A stretch of DNA of 64,000 nt from Lachnospiraceae bacterium (GTDB taxonomy: Bacteria; Bacillota; Clostridia; Lachnospirales; Lachnospiraceae), in contig CAAEWE010000007.1 in NCBI GenBank assembly GCA_900759665.1, positions 48,373 to 112,372 of the forward strand, written 5' to 3'. The notes under the pieces were generated by a model, which was given only the letters and a program-made list of their open reading frames with translations, had not been told where the DNA came from and did not search any database. Positions 35,112 through 43,273 of this stretch are shown here, piece after piece (the stretch's first letter is position 1; the number at the start of each line of letters is the position of its first letter). A program made the position numbers and the translations under genes.

Positions 35112-35477
35112 ATGAACACAATGAATGGATGCCGCGGCAATGGAAACTGCCGCGGAAACAGAGGCTGTTCGTGTGGTATGGAAAACTGCGGTCAAATGCA
35201 GAATTCCTGCTCCTGCGGCAGCATGCCGGATAACCAAAACACCTGCGGCATGAGTCAGTCCGAAATCACAAACCAGTGTCAGAATGATTCTGCCGGGGAC
35301 TGCTGCAGCGACCCATTGTACGGTATGCCACTGGCCATGGGCTATGTGCCGTGGCAGCAATGGAACAAGATCTACGATCCCTGCGACGGCCTCGCAAACG
35401 GAACGATCTTCCCTGAACTGAATTTACAATTTTATGGCTGCATCCCTCAGGGCTGTGGAAAAGGAGGCAGATTATGA
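35112..35477 (+). CDS. cotJA: Spore coat-associated protein CotJA with a Cys-rich N-terminal extension
   Basis: A 121-residue protein. The C-terminal half (from about residue 68) has the CotJA core PLYGMPLAMGYVPWQQWNKI and NGTIFPELNLQFYG. The first 65 residues are Gly/Asn-rich with 11 cysteines (positions 7, 13, 19, 21, 26, 33, 35, 45, 56, 64, 65), which I would not expect in the ~80-residue Bacillus protein. Disulfide cross-linking or metal binding in the coat is plausible. The ATG at 35112 follows AGAAAGGA. It overlaps cotJB by four bases. Confidence 0.88.
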   Translation: MNTMNGCRGNGNCRGNRGCSCGMENCGQMQNSCSCGSMPDNQNTCGMSQSEITNQCQNDSAGDCCSDPLYGMPLAMGYVPWQQWNKIYDPCDGLANGTIFPELNLQFYGCIPQGCGKGGRL

Positions 35478-35722
35478 GCAAAGATCAAATGAGATTATTG
35501 AAATTTATTTCCCAGGTCAGCTTTGCTCTCACCGAGACAAATCTGTATCTGGACACCCATCCCTGCGATAAAGTTGCGCTGAGCTATTACCAGATGGTGA
35601 AAAAACAGCGTCAGGAAGCAGTGGAGGAGTACAGCCGCAAATATGGTCCTCTGCAGGCAGATCAGGTAAACTGCAAGGATTACTGGACCTGGGTGGAGAC
35701 GCCATGGCCTTGGGAGCGTTAA
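35474..35722 (+). CDS. cotJB: Spore coat protein CotJB
   Basis: An 82-residue protein with LLKFISQVSFALTETNLYLD, a tyrosine-rich middle and the C-terminal CKDYWTWVETPWPWE typical of CotJB. In Bacillus the cotJ operon is made in the mother cell and its products join the coat under CotE. ATGA overlap with cotJA shows coupled translation. Confidence 0.92.
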   Translation: MSKDQMRLLKFISQVSFALTETNLYLDTHPCDKVALSYYQMVKKQRQEAVEEYSRKYGPLQADQVNCKDYWTWVETPWPWER

Positions 35723-35769
35723 AATATTAGGAAATTTATATGAAATAAAATGAGAATGGAGTTTATGAT

Positions 35770-36375
35770 ATGTTTAATTATGAAAAAAGACTGGAATATC
35801 CGGTTCATATCACACGAACCGATCCGAAAGCGGCAATGGTGATCATCAGTCAGTACGGTGGTCCCGACGGGGAGGCCGGAGCTGCACTGCGCTATCTGTC
35901 ACAGCGGTATTCCATGGAGGACCGCAAGGTAGCCGGGGCTCTGACAGACATCGGCACCGAGGAATTAGGCCATCTGGAAATTGTCGCAACCATCATCCAC
36001 CAGCTCACCAAAGACCTGACTCCGGAGGAGATCAAGGCTTCCGGTTTTGACAAATATTATATTGACCACACTCTTGCTATCTGGCCACAGGCCGCCAGCG
36101 GAGAGCCATTCAGCGCCAGCCAGTTCCAGAGCACCGGAGATACCATCACCGACCTCTACGAGGATATGGCAGCAGAGCAGAAGGCACGTCTGACCTACGA
36201 CAATATCCTGCGGATCGTGAAGGATCCGGAAGTGGCTGATCCGATCCGTTTCCTGCGGATGCGTGAGATCGTGCATTTCCAGAGATTTGGAGAATGCCTG
36301 CGCCGCATTCAGGATCAGCGAAATCCAAAGAATTTCTACGCATATAATCCACAGATTGATAAAAAGAAATGTTAG
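35770..36375 (+). CDS. cotJC: CotJC, manganese-catalase-like spore coat protein
   Basis: A 201-residue ferritin-like four-helix protein of the manganese catalase family. Metal-ligand glutamates are visible in DGEAGAALRYLSQRY, GTEELGHLEIVATII and REIVHFQRFGECLR. It completes the cotJA-cotJB-cotJC operon, 47 bases after cotJB. In Bacillus and Clostridium the product is a coat component with possible peroxide-removing activity. Confidence 0.93.
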   Translation: MFNYEKRLEYPVHITRTDPKAAMVIISQYGGPDGEAGAALRYLSQRYSMEDRKVAGALTDIGTEELGHLEIVATIIHQLTKDLTPEEIKASGFDKYYIDHTLAIWPQAASGEPFSASQFQSTGDTITDLYEDMAAEQKARLTYDNILRIVKDPEVADPIRFLRMREIVHFQRFGECLRRIQDQRNPKNFYAYNPQIDKKKC

Positions 36376-36418
36376 CTGGAGGCAAACCTGTATTGCACCC
36401 GCTTTGTGCCAATAAATA

Positions 36419-36531
36419 AAAACAGCTTATCCGGTCAGAAATGATATGCTCCCGTCCAGGTAGACAAGGAAAATAATAAAAACCCGTCACTTAACAGGAA
36501 CATATCCACGTTCTGGCCGGAACGCTGTTTT
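36419..36531. terminator. Long two-part hairpin between convergent cotJC and HD-GYP genes
   Basis: AAAACAGC (36419-36426) pairs with GCTGTTTT (36524-36531). CCGGTCAGAA (36431-36440) pairs with TTCTGGCCGG (36511-36520), one pair being G-U or a mismatch depending on strand. GATATG (36443-36448) pairs with CATATC (36501-36506). Short T tracts flank both sides. It may be a bidirectional terminator or a small inverted-repeat element. Confidence 0.5.
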
Positions 36532-36566
36532 ATCCTTTGAATCTGTTGTTTGTTTATCGTTTGCTT

Positions 36567-38297
36567 TTACAGTTCCTTATTTGTTTCCTTTGCGGAAGAT
36601 TCCTCCTTGTGATATCCTGTGTCGATCACAGCCTCCATCTCATCGATATGCTTCAAAAACAGCTCATCAATATATGGATCAAAATGACTGCCCTTGCTTT
36701 CTTCCATAATAGCGACTGCCTTTTCCTTTGAAAATCCCTCTTTGTAGTGACGTTTGGACCGGAGTGCATCATAGACATCCGCCACTGCCATGATCCGGGC
36801 GGACAATGGGATTTCTTCTCCCTTGATCCCTTCCGGATAACCGGCACCATTATATTTCTCGTGGTGATACATTGCCATATCATATGCAATCTCACAATAA
36901 GTATCGTTTTCCAGATCCTTCAGGGTATGCTTGAGGATTTTCGCCCCCTCCTGAGGATGGGTCTTCATAATCGCAAACTCTTCCTCGGTGAGTTTCCCTT
37001 CCTTCTGGAGAATACGATCCGGAATAGCAATCTTTCCAATATCATGAAGTCTCGCCGCAGCCGCCACCATATCCGCATATTCCGGCGTGATGATATCCCG
37101 GTAGTGTTTGTCCACTGCCATTACATTGACCAGTACACGTACCAGATTTCCTGTGTTTTTAATATGTAGTCCCGTAATGCCGTCTCTTGCCTCGATCATA
37201 GCAGCAAAGCTTCCGATAATATCACGCTGAATCCGCACAACTTCTCTGGTCTTACACCTCAGATCACGTTGCAGACGCTCCGTGTAATAATACCGATCCG
37301 TAATCTCTGCCATGGTCAAAGTCTGTCCATAATTGTTCTCACCTTTGGAAATGTCATGCAGTGCCAGCTCATAAACACACTTTTCCTTTGTGTGATGCTT
37401 CTCCCCATCCTCCGCTGCACATTTATCCAGAAACAGATACTCCTGCTCCCTGGCAAGCTTTTTTAAATCCTCCAGCTCTCGCTTTCCTTCTTCCTGCTCC
37501 AGGCAATTCAATATCCGGTCTGCTTCCTCATTGGAGTAGATCACCTCTCCCGCCGTTCCCATAACGATCAGACCATTCGCCATATGATTGACCGCTTCCT
37601 CCTGAGCCAGCGTCAAGGTATCAAACAGACGGTATTTGCGCATCAGCCGTTCAAATATAAAGGCGGCTGCCAGATACGCAGGTGCCGTAGTATCATATCC
37701 ATTGGTCAGGTGCAGCAGGAACAGAACCAGGCTGAGCATACTAAGCAGAACCATTCCCAATATCATCAAAAGCTGTTTCCTGATGATCGGTGATTTCGTC
37801 TGACGCAGCTTACGGATTGCCGCCCAAAGGATCACAATAAAATAATAAGCAATAAATACGTTATACAGATTATATAATACACCATGATTCAGGATCAGAT
37901 GCGGAAACATTCCCTCCTGTGTATAGGACACAGAGGAATAATATAAATGGTGGTACTCATTGGTGGACACCAGACCGCAGATCAATATGCAGATTCCAAA
38001 GAAGATATTCCGGCGAAGCTTTGGTACTACAATATTGCAGTATTCCATAATGAACAAATACATAAAAAATACAACAAATGGTTTGCCAAAATAAGAAAAC
38101 TTCGTTGCCTGTATGGCAACCTGCTGTTTCCCTGCCAGTATCTCCATAGTATAGCCCACAATGTTGATCAGAGACGAATACAGCAAAAGTACCAGTGCCA
38201 TCTGCAGCTTCGAACTCTGCTGCCGGCTGACATAAAAAATTTCAACAATTAATGCAAAAATTCCAATATATTGCAATAATACAAAAAATTGATACAT
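36567..38297 (-). CDS. Membrane-bound HD-GYP c-di-GMP phosphodiesterase
   Basis: A 576-residue protein. The N-terminal ~220 residues hold about seven hydrophobic helices of the histidine-kinase 7TM type. A PAS-like segment follows (NGLIVMGTAGEVIYSNEEAD), then the HD-GYP domain at about residues 370-560. Its ligands are seen in HIKNTGNLV, ARLHDIGKIAIPD, MKTHPQEGAKIL, YHHEKYNGAGYPEGIKGEE (in parts) and ADVYDALRSKRHY. It is expected to hydrolyse c-di-GMP in response to a membrane signal. The ATG at 38297 follows AAAGGGCT. Confidence 0.9.
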   Translation of the reverse strand: MYQFFVLLQYIGIFALIVEIFYVSRQQSSKLQMALVLLLYSSLINIVGYTMEILAGKQQVAIQATKFSYFGKPFVVFFMYLFIMEYCNIVVPKLRRNIFFGICILICGLVSTNEYHHLYYSSVSYTQEGMFPHLILNHGVLYNLYNVFIAYYFIVILWAAIRKLRQTKSPIIRKQLLMILGMVLLSMLSLVLFLLHLTNGYDTTAPAYLAAAFIFERLMRKYRLFDTLTLAQEEAVNHMANGLIVMGTAGEVIYSNEEADRILNCLEQEEGKRELEDLKKLAREQEYLFLDKCAAEDGEKHHTKEKCVYELALHDISKGENNYGQTLTMAEITDRYYYTERLQRDLRCKTREVVRIQRDIIGSFAAMIEARDGITGLHIKNTGNLVRVLVNVMAVDKHYRDIITPEYADMVAAAARLHDIGKIAIPDRILQKEGKLTEEEFAIMKTHPQEGAKILKHTLKDLENDTYCEIAYDMAMYHHEKYNGAGYPEGIKGEEIPLSARIMAVADVYDALRSKRHYKEGFSKEKAVAIMEESKGSHFDPYIDELFLKHIDEMEAVIDTGYHKEESSAKETNKEL

Positions 38298-38510
38298 AAA
38301 TGCATAGCCCTTTCCCGTAAGATTCTTTTCCTCTTTTTCATATTATCCGAATTGTGATACAGACAACATTTCCCTAAAAAATATCTTACCATAAAACCAT
38401 TCTCTTTTGTTGTCTTTTGCCAAAAAATGAGAAAAAAGACGAAGTTACTGTTGATTTGTTGTAAAATCATTTCATTTTTGCTAAAATATATTGGAAATGA
38501 GGTGCTGCAG

Positions 38511-38930
38511 ATGAAAGAGACATATAAGATGAGACGGTGGATCAGTCTCTGTCTGATCATTATATTGACAGTCTCCGGGATGTGTTTTGAACGAGTCAAG
38601 ACAGACCCTGATTTTGGCATGTCTGTTTCGGCATCCTCAGATATTCTTCGCACACTGCAGGTACAAAACACGGAGCAGGATATGTGTTCCCCGGATCAGT
38701 TGGGAGATTCCATGCTGCACAGTTCTACAGAAGTATTACGCCGGACCGTATCCGGTCAGAAGAACAGGATCCTTCCCAGGGTACGTTCTCTGATCCGCCT
38801 TTCCGCTATGCTTTATGAAATGCCGGACACGGTGTTTTTTCGGGAAGCCAGTATTACTGCAAGCAGTATTATCACATATAGTTCTGTTATCATTACATAT
38901 ATACATCATCAAGACGGATCAAAAGGCTGA
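38511..38930 (+). CDS. Small exported or membrane-anchored protein, unknown function
   Basis: About 139 residues. MKETYKMRRWISLCLIIILT followed by VSGMCFERVKTD is a signal peptide or anchor, with a possible lipobox-like cysteine near residue 25. The rest is low in aromatic residues and ends in a Ser/Ile/Thr-rich stretch, possibly a second hydrophobic segment (ITASSIITYSSVIITYIHH). The ATG at 38511 follows GAGGTGCTGCAG. It is divergent from the HD-GYP gene. The family is not recognised. Confidence 0.55.
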   Translation: MKETYKMRRWISLCLIIILTVSGMCFERVKTDPDFGMSVSASSDILRTLQVQNTEQDMCSPDQLGDSMLHSSTEVLRRTVSGQKNRILPRVRSLIRLSAMLYEMPDTVFFREASITASSIITYSSVIITYIHHQDGSKG

Positions 38931-38981
38931 TATATGCATAATTTCTAATGACACAGACTTCTTTTAGGAGAAAGAGGTTTC

Positions 38982-39112
38982 TTTCTGTATGAAAATTCCG
39001 GTATGAAAAATGAAAATAAAAATCCTCAGAAGGTATGAAATGATATAAACGAAATATTTCTCTGTGACAGAAATGGAGAAGCTGTGACAGGGAGGCCATT
39101 TTCATACAGAAA
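38982..39112. repeat. 131-bp segment bounded by a perfect 15-bp inverted repeat
   Basis: TTTCTGTATGAAAAT (38982-38996) and its exact complement (39098-39112) enclose about 100 AT-rich non-coding bases between two small genes. It could be a MITE-like remnant or a regulatory hairpin. Copy number elsewhere is unknown. Nothing else is recognised in 38931-39219. Confidence 0.5.
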
Positions 39113-39219
39113 AAAGAGTGGCACTGTAAATCAGCCCCCTCTCTTCTATATAACTGCGCCTACAGTCACCAGGCTGCAGGCCTTTTATAAGCATATTGTA
39201 AAAAGAAAGGTGAATGAAA

Positions 39220-39363
39220 ATGCATATATTAGGTATGATCTTATTAGGTATCGGAGGAACTTTTGGTATTGCACTGGTAGGAGGCACCGTTGTTGGAATG
39301 ATCGGTGTGATCATCTACAAAATATACAGAAGTCTCAGATATCATATTTCACTGTACGATTAA
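39220..39363 (+). CDS. Small glycine-rich membrane protein, 47 residues
   Basis: The protein starts MHILGMILLGIGGTFGIALV, continues GGTVVGMIGVIIYKIYRSLR and ends YHISLYD. It is one long hydrophobic helix or a tight helical pair rich in glycine, then a basic tail. AAAGG lies nine bases before the ATG. An in-frame ATG two codons earlier is too close to that site. A strong terminator follows the stop by 19 bases. Family not recognised; the glycine spacing suggests helix packing or a peptide toxin-like membrane protein, but this is speculative. Confidence 0.6.
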   Translation: MHILGMILLGIGGTFGIALVGGTVVGMIGVIIYKIYRSLRYHISLYD

Positions 39364-39381
39364 TTGTACAGATATAAAATG

Positions 39382-39431
39382 ACCCGGAAAGGAACGATAT
39401 GATTTTCAACTCATATCATTCCCTTCCGGGT
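39382..39431. terminator. Bidirectional terminator
   Basis: A 21-bp stem with two mismatches (ACCCGGAAAGG... at 39382-39402, complement ending 39431) is followed by TTTTGTTTT on the plus strand. It sits between the small membrane protein gene and the convergent 4-hydroxybutyrate dehydrogenase gene. Confidence 0.8.
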
Positions 39432-39449
39432 TTTGTTTTACTTATAAAC

Positions 39450-40562
39450 TCAGTACAGTTCCCGATAGATTTTGATCATTCTCTCCCTATCTAACGGTAC
39501 AAAATTATTGGCAAGGAGTCTCTGCTGATTTTCAATGACAGAATCGGTAAATTCTTCAATTTCTTCCTCCCGCATACCATATTCATGCAGCGGCTTTTTC
39601 TGGATCAGATGGTTTAACAGCTTTTCCAGTTCTTCATAGACATCATCTGTGGAACATCCCAGAATATCTGCAATAAAACGGTTCAGTTTTGCAATCTCGC
39701 CATCCTTTTTAATTTCCATATAATTCTTCATAACCCCGGTAAACATTGCGTAGTTGGACTCTCCGTGAGGCACATGGTAAGTGGCTCCTAACGGATAACT
39801 CATGGCATGCACCGCAGCACATCCGGCATTACCAAATGCAATCCCGGCATAATTACTTGCCATCAGAAACTGTGTTAGCAGCGGCTTTCTCGCCTCCGGA
39901 CCGTTCTTGGCAATCTCCTGATAACCGGTAAGGATCATCTCGATCGCCTTGTAGCCAAACATCCTTGTGGTCTGATTTCCTTTTGGAGAAAGACTGGACT
40001 CCACCGCATGTACCAGCGCATCAATAGAACTGGTCGCAAACACACCAAATGGCAGGCTTTCCAGCAGCTCCGGTACAAGCACCGCACTATCGCCGTACAT
40101 TTCATCCACCACCAGACCCTTCTTGGTGCCGCGGCTGTTTAAGGCAAGGATCGCAATATTGGTCACCTCGCTGCCGGTACCACAGGTAGTCGGCACAAGG
40201 ACTAGCTCCTTATCCTTAACCGGCGGGATTTTGCCGTCATAGAGATCTAAAACCGGAGATACCTCCTTGAGTGCAAACAGCTTGGAAATATCAATGACAG
40301 TTCCACCGCCTACTGCGATCACGCGCTTATGCTCTCCGTGAATATCCTTGTACATTGCCTCCACCATGTCATCCGAAGGCTCTCCCTGTCCATATTTTTC
40401 CTGAAAAATGACATCACATTTCAGATTCAGTTCACCAAAAAACGGTTTGTAAATATATTCATTCGTTACCACCAGATCTCCTTCTCCAATCTGAAACTCC
40501 TCCGCAAAAGTGCGGACCGTATCAAAATGATAGATTTCCGGTTTGATCATTAATTCTTTCAT
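39450..40562 (-). CDS. 4hbD: Iron-containing alcohol dehydrogenase, probable 4-hydroxybutyrate dehydrogenase
   Basis: A 370-residue group III alcohol dehydrogenase. It should reduce succinate semialdehyde to 4-hydroxybutyrate with NADH. The nucleotide motif AVGGGTVIDISKLFAL, PTTCGTGSEVTNIAIL and the iron-ligand regions SIDALVHAVESSLSPKGN and HAMSYPLGATYHVPHGESN (each partly) are visible. The ATG at 40562 follows AAGGATG. The adjacent GABA-type aminotransferase would supply succinate semialdehyde. A 5-hydroxyvalerate dehydrogenase role is an alternative. Confidence 0.85.
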   Translation of the reverse strand: MKELMIKPEIYHFDTVRTFAEEFQIGEGDLVVTNEYIYKPFFGELNLKCDVIFQEKYGQGEPSDDMVEAMYKDIHGEHKRVIAVGGGTVIDISKLFALKEVSPVLDLYDGKIPPVKDKELVLVPTTCGTGSEVTNIAILALNSRGTKKGLVVDEMYGDSAVLVPELLESLPFGVFATSSIDALVHAVESSLSPKGNQTTRMFGYKAIEMILTGYQEIAKNGPEARKPLLTQFLMASNYAGIAFGNAGCAAVHAMSYPLGATYHVPHGESNYAMFTGVMKNYMEIKKDGEIAKLNRFIADILGCSTDDVYEELEKLLNHLIQKKPLHEYGMREEEIEEFTDSVIENQQRLLANNFVPLDRERMIKIYRELY

Positions 40563-40687
40563 AATCGTTTCATCCTTATTTTTTATTCTAAATTTATTTT
40601 TTACAAATTACATCACTACCGCGGTCAGTGCATCACACTCAGCAAAAAGCTGCACTGAAATTTCAAAACACATTAACACAGCCAATC

Positions 40688-42043
40688 TTACGCTGTCAGC
40701 TTCGCAATCGCATTTTCCATAATATCAAGTCCCGCCTCAAGCTGCTCATCTGTGATCACCAGTGGTGCGAGGAAACGGATAACATTTCCATAGATACCGG
40801 CACTCTCTACGATCAGACCATTTGCAGCACACTCCTGTACCAATGCTTTTACCAGAGCCGGATTTGGCTCCTTTGACGCCTGATCCTTTACAAATTCCAG
40901 ACCGATCATGGCACCCAGTCCACGGACATCACCAATCACGCCGTACTTCTCCTTCATTGCCTCATAACGGGCTGTGACCTTTTTGCCAATCTCCATGGCG
41001 CGTCCGGCAAGGTCTTCCTTTTCCATGATCTCAATAGCTTTCAATGCAGAAGCACAGGATACCGCATTACCACAATAGGTGCCGCCGATGGTGCCGGCCG
41101 GTACTGCCTGCATGATCTCCTCTCTTGCCACGATCGCACTGAGAGGCATACCGCCTGCAATAGATTTTGCCGTTGCCAGAATATCCGGTGCACATCCGGC
41201 ATCCTTCCAATATTCGGATGCAAACATACGACCTGTACGACAGAAGCCGGCCTGGACTTCATCTGCCACCAGAAGAATTCCATTCTCATCACAGATCTTG
41301 CGGACTGCCTTTACCCACTCGATCGAAGCCGGGATAAAACCACCCTCGCCCTGAAGAGGCTCTACCACGATCGCAGCAATGGTATCGGCTGCACCGCACT
41401 CCTCAAATACATCATAGATTGAACTGATGTAATAGTCAATGGCTGCTTCCTCCGGCATACCTGCCGGCTTCCGATAAAGATACGGGAATCTTGCACGGAA
41501 AACACCGTGGGAAAGAGGCCCCATGCTGGTGGCATATGCCTTCTTGGAGGTCATGGTCATAGTCAGCTCGGTACGTCCGTGAAATGCTCCGGAAAATACA
41601 ATAATATTTGGTCTTTTTGTATAACCTCTGGCGATCTTTACCGCATTCTCATCGGCTTCGGCACCGCTGTTGGCAAAAAATGTTCTTTTTTTGTCTCCCT
41701 TTACCGGCACGATCTCGTTCAACTTCTCTGCCAGTGCCACATATCCCTCATGGGTCACAATATTAAACATTCCATGGAAGAATCTCTCTGCCTGCTCCTT
41801 CACTGCCTCTACCATCGTCGGCTGGCTGTATCCCACATTCAGGACACCAACACCGCCAACCCAGTCAAGGAAATAATTGCCGTCCAGATCTTCGATCATA
41901 GCACCCTCACCACGCTTAATGGCTACCGGATAAGCGCACCCGATGGCATCCGGAACCGCCTCATGTCTTCTGTCGATCAGGTCTTTGGACTTAGGACCCG
42001 GTACACTTTCAGTAATAATCTTCGGTAATGCATCTCGTAACAT
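40688..42043 (-). CDS. gabT: Class III aminotransferase, probable 4-aminobutyrate aminotransferase
   Basis: A 451-residue fold-type I PLP enzyme that should convert GABA and 2-oxoglutarate to succinate semialdehyde and glutamate. GAMIEDLDGNYFLDWVGGVG, NSGAEADENAVKIARGYTKR, the PLP aspartate region LLVADEVQAGFCRTGRMFA and the Schiff-base lysine in ATAKSIAGGMPL are clear. The ATG follows AAGGAGGAATC. It probably forms an operon with the downstream dehydrogenase (125-base gap). Other omega-amino acids such as 5-aminovalerate remain possible substrates. Confidence 0.87.
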   Translation of the reverse strand: MLRDALPKIITESVPGPKSKDLIDRRHEAVPDAIGCAYPVAIKRGEGAMIEDLDGNYFLDWVGGVGVLNVGYSQPTMVEAVKEQAERFFHGMFNIVTHEGYVALAEKLNEIVPVKGDKKRTFFANSGAEADENAVKIARGYTKRPNIIVFSGAFHGRTELTMTMTSKKAYATSMGPLSHGVFRARFPYLYRKPAGMPEEAAIDYYISSIYDVFEECGAADTIAAIVVEPLQGEGGFIPASIEWVKAVRKICDENGILLVADEVQAGFCRTGRMFASEYWKDAGCAPDILATAKSIAGGMPLSAIVAREEIMQAVPAGTIGGTYCGNAVSCASALKAIEIMEKEDLAGRAMEIGKKVTARYEAMKEKYGVIGDVRGLGAMIGLEFVKDQASKEPNPALVKALVQECAANGLIVESAGIYGNVIRFLAPLVITDEQLEAGLDIMENAIAKLTA

Positions 42044-42216
42044 AACAGATTCCTCCTTATACTGTGTGACAGCGGCGTTTGCTGCTGTATTGATACGAAT
42101 GCTTCCAACAATTCTGTTTCATTTTCTGCATCCGTTATGATCTTTTTAACAATGTCAATCCTAGCACGATAAACAAACAGTTTCTATGTGTTTCAGCATA
42201 AAGAAACGAGCTGCTC

Positions 42217-42245
42217 TTGTGCTGTCAGCACAAATAGTATATAAT
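42217..42245 (+). promoter_or_regulatory. pucR-type promoter overlapped by a perfect palindrome
   Basis: TTGTGC (42217-42222) and TATAAT (42240-42245) are 17 bases apart. The -35 box is the left end of a perfect palindrome TTGTGCTG-T-CAGCACAA (42217-42233). This is a strong candidate operator in the divergent region between the regulator and gabT. A second imperfect GTTTC...GAAAC pair lies about 20 bases upstream. Confidence 0.7.
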
Positions 42246-42271
42246 GAGTCCATCAAAACGGAGGGATTCCC

Positions 42272-43273
42272 ATGGCATTAACATTAGAATATTTTTACCA
42301 TCAGACACAACATAAATACCGGCTTCAGCTTCTGATCCCAAATGCCCGGCTGGATCACCGGATCTCCTGGGTGCATCTGGTGGAGGACAGCAATAACAGC
42401 AGCTTTCTCCGGGGAAACGAGCTGATCATCACCACCGGACTGGAGACTGCGGGAAATGATCAGCTCCTGTCCTTTATCAAGCGTCTCTGGGAACGTCATG
42501 TCTGTGGACTTATCCTGAATATGGGACCATATATTGCATCTGTCCCAAAAAACGTACAGGAATGGTGCCAGGAGCACCGGTTTCCGCTTTTTTCCATGCC
42601 TTGGGAAATTCACATTGCAGATCTGATGCAGGATTACTGTAACGAAATTATTTCCGAAAAAAGAACACAGGATCTGCGGACGGAAAGTCTTACCCATTCT
42701 CTGGAGGGAGAGATCAGAGAAAAGGATATTCCTGTTCTGGAGGGATTCCGGGGATGTTTTCTGCTGATCGCCGATCAGGAGCTGTCTTTTGCCTGGTACG
42801 CCCAGGCGCGAAAAGGAAACCTCTTTTATTATGCGGCTCCGGTTCTGCCGGATATTCCGGATCATACCTTCTGCGGTATCAGTGAGCCCATCTCCTCCCC
42901 CCAGTCTATCCGGACACAGGCAAAGCATGCCTCCCGTGCCCTGATCGTCAGTCACATCCGTGGAAAATCCAAAACGCATTTCCGCAATATCGGACTCTAC
43001 AATACAGTCCTTGCCATTGAAGATCCGGAGGTCTTTGATCAAATGGAACAACTGCTGTCACCACTGGAGGAACCGGCTCTCCGTCAGACCCTGCGCTGTT
43101 GGCTGGAGCATGACGGCAGTATCCAGAAGGTTGCTGAGGAACTGTTTCTACACCGCAACACCGTAAATTATCGTATTCAAAAAATAAGAAGCCTTGTCTC
43201 CATGGATACTGCGATCCAGAAAACAAGACTTCTCCTTGCCTTTTATATGAATGATGTCCGCCCTTATCTTTAA
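42272..43273 (+). CDS. PucR-family transcriptional regulator
   Basis: A 333-residue protein. The N-terminal PucR-like sensor domain (about residues 10-130, DHRISWVHLVEDSNNSSFLR and RGNELIITTGLETAGNDQLL) precedes a C-terminal PucR helix-turn-helix, QTLRCWLEHDGSIQKVAEEL followed by FLHRNTVNYRIQKI. Such proteins commonly activate nitrogen-compound catabolic operons on binding a metabolite. It is divergent from gabT, so it likely controls the GABA genes and itself. The ATG at 42272 follows CGGAGGGATTCCC. Its end overlaps the convergent aminotransferase by four bases. Confidence 0.9.
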   Translation: MALTLEYFYHQTQHKYRLQLLIPNARLDHRISWVHLVEDSNNSSFLRGNELIITTGLETAGNDQLLSFIKRLWERHVCGLILNMGPYIASVPKNVQEWCQEHRFPLFSMPWEIHIADLMQDYCNEIISEKRTQDLRTESLTHSLEGEIREKDIPVLEGFRGCFLLIADQELSFAWYAQARKGNLFYYAAPVLPDIPDHTFCGISEPISSPQSIRTQAKHASRALIVSHIRGKSKTHFRNIGLYNTVLAIEDPEVFDQMEQLLSPLEEPALRQTLRCWLEHDGSIQKVAEELFLHRNTVNYRIQKIRSLVSMDTAIQKTRLLLAFYMNDVRPYL

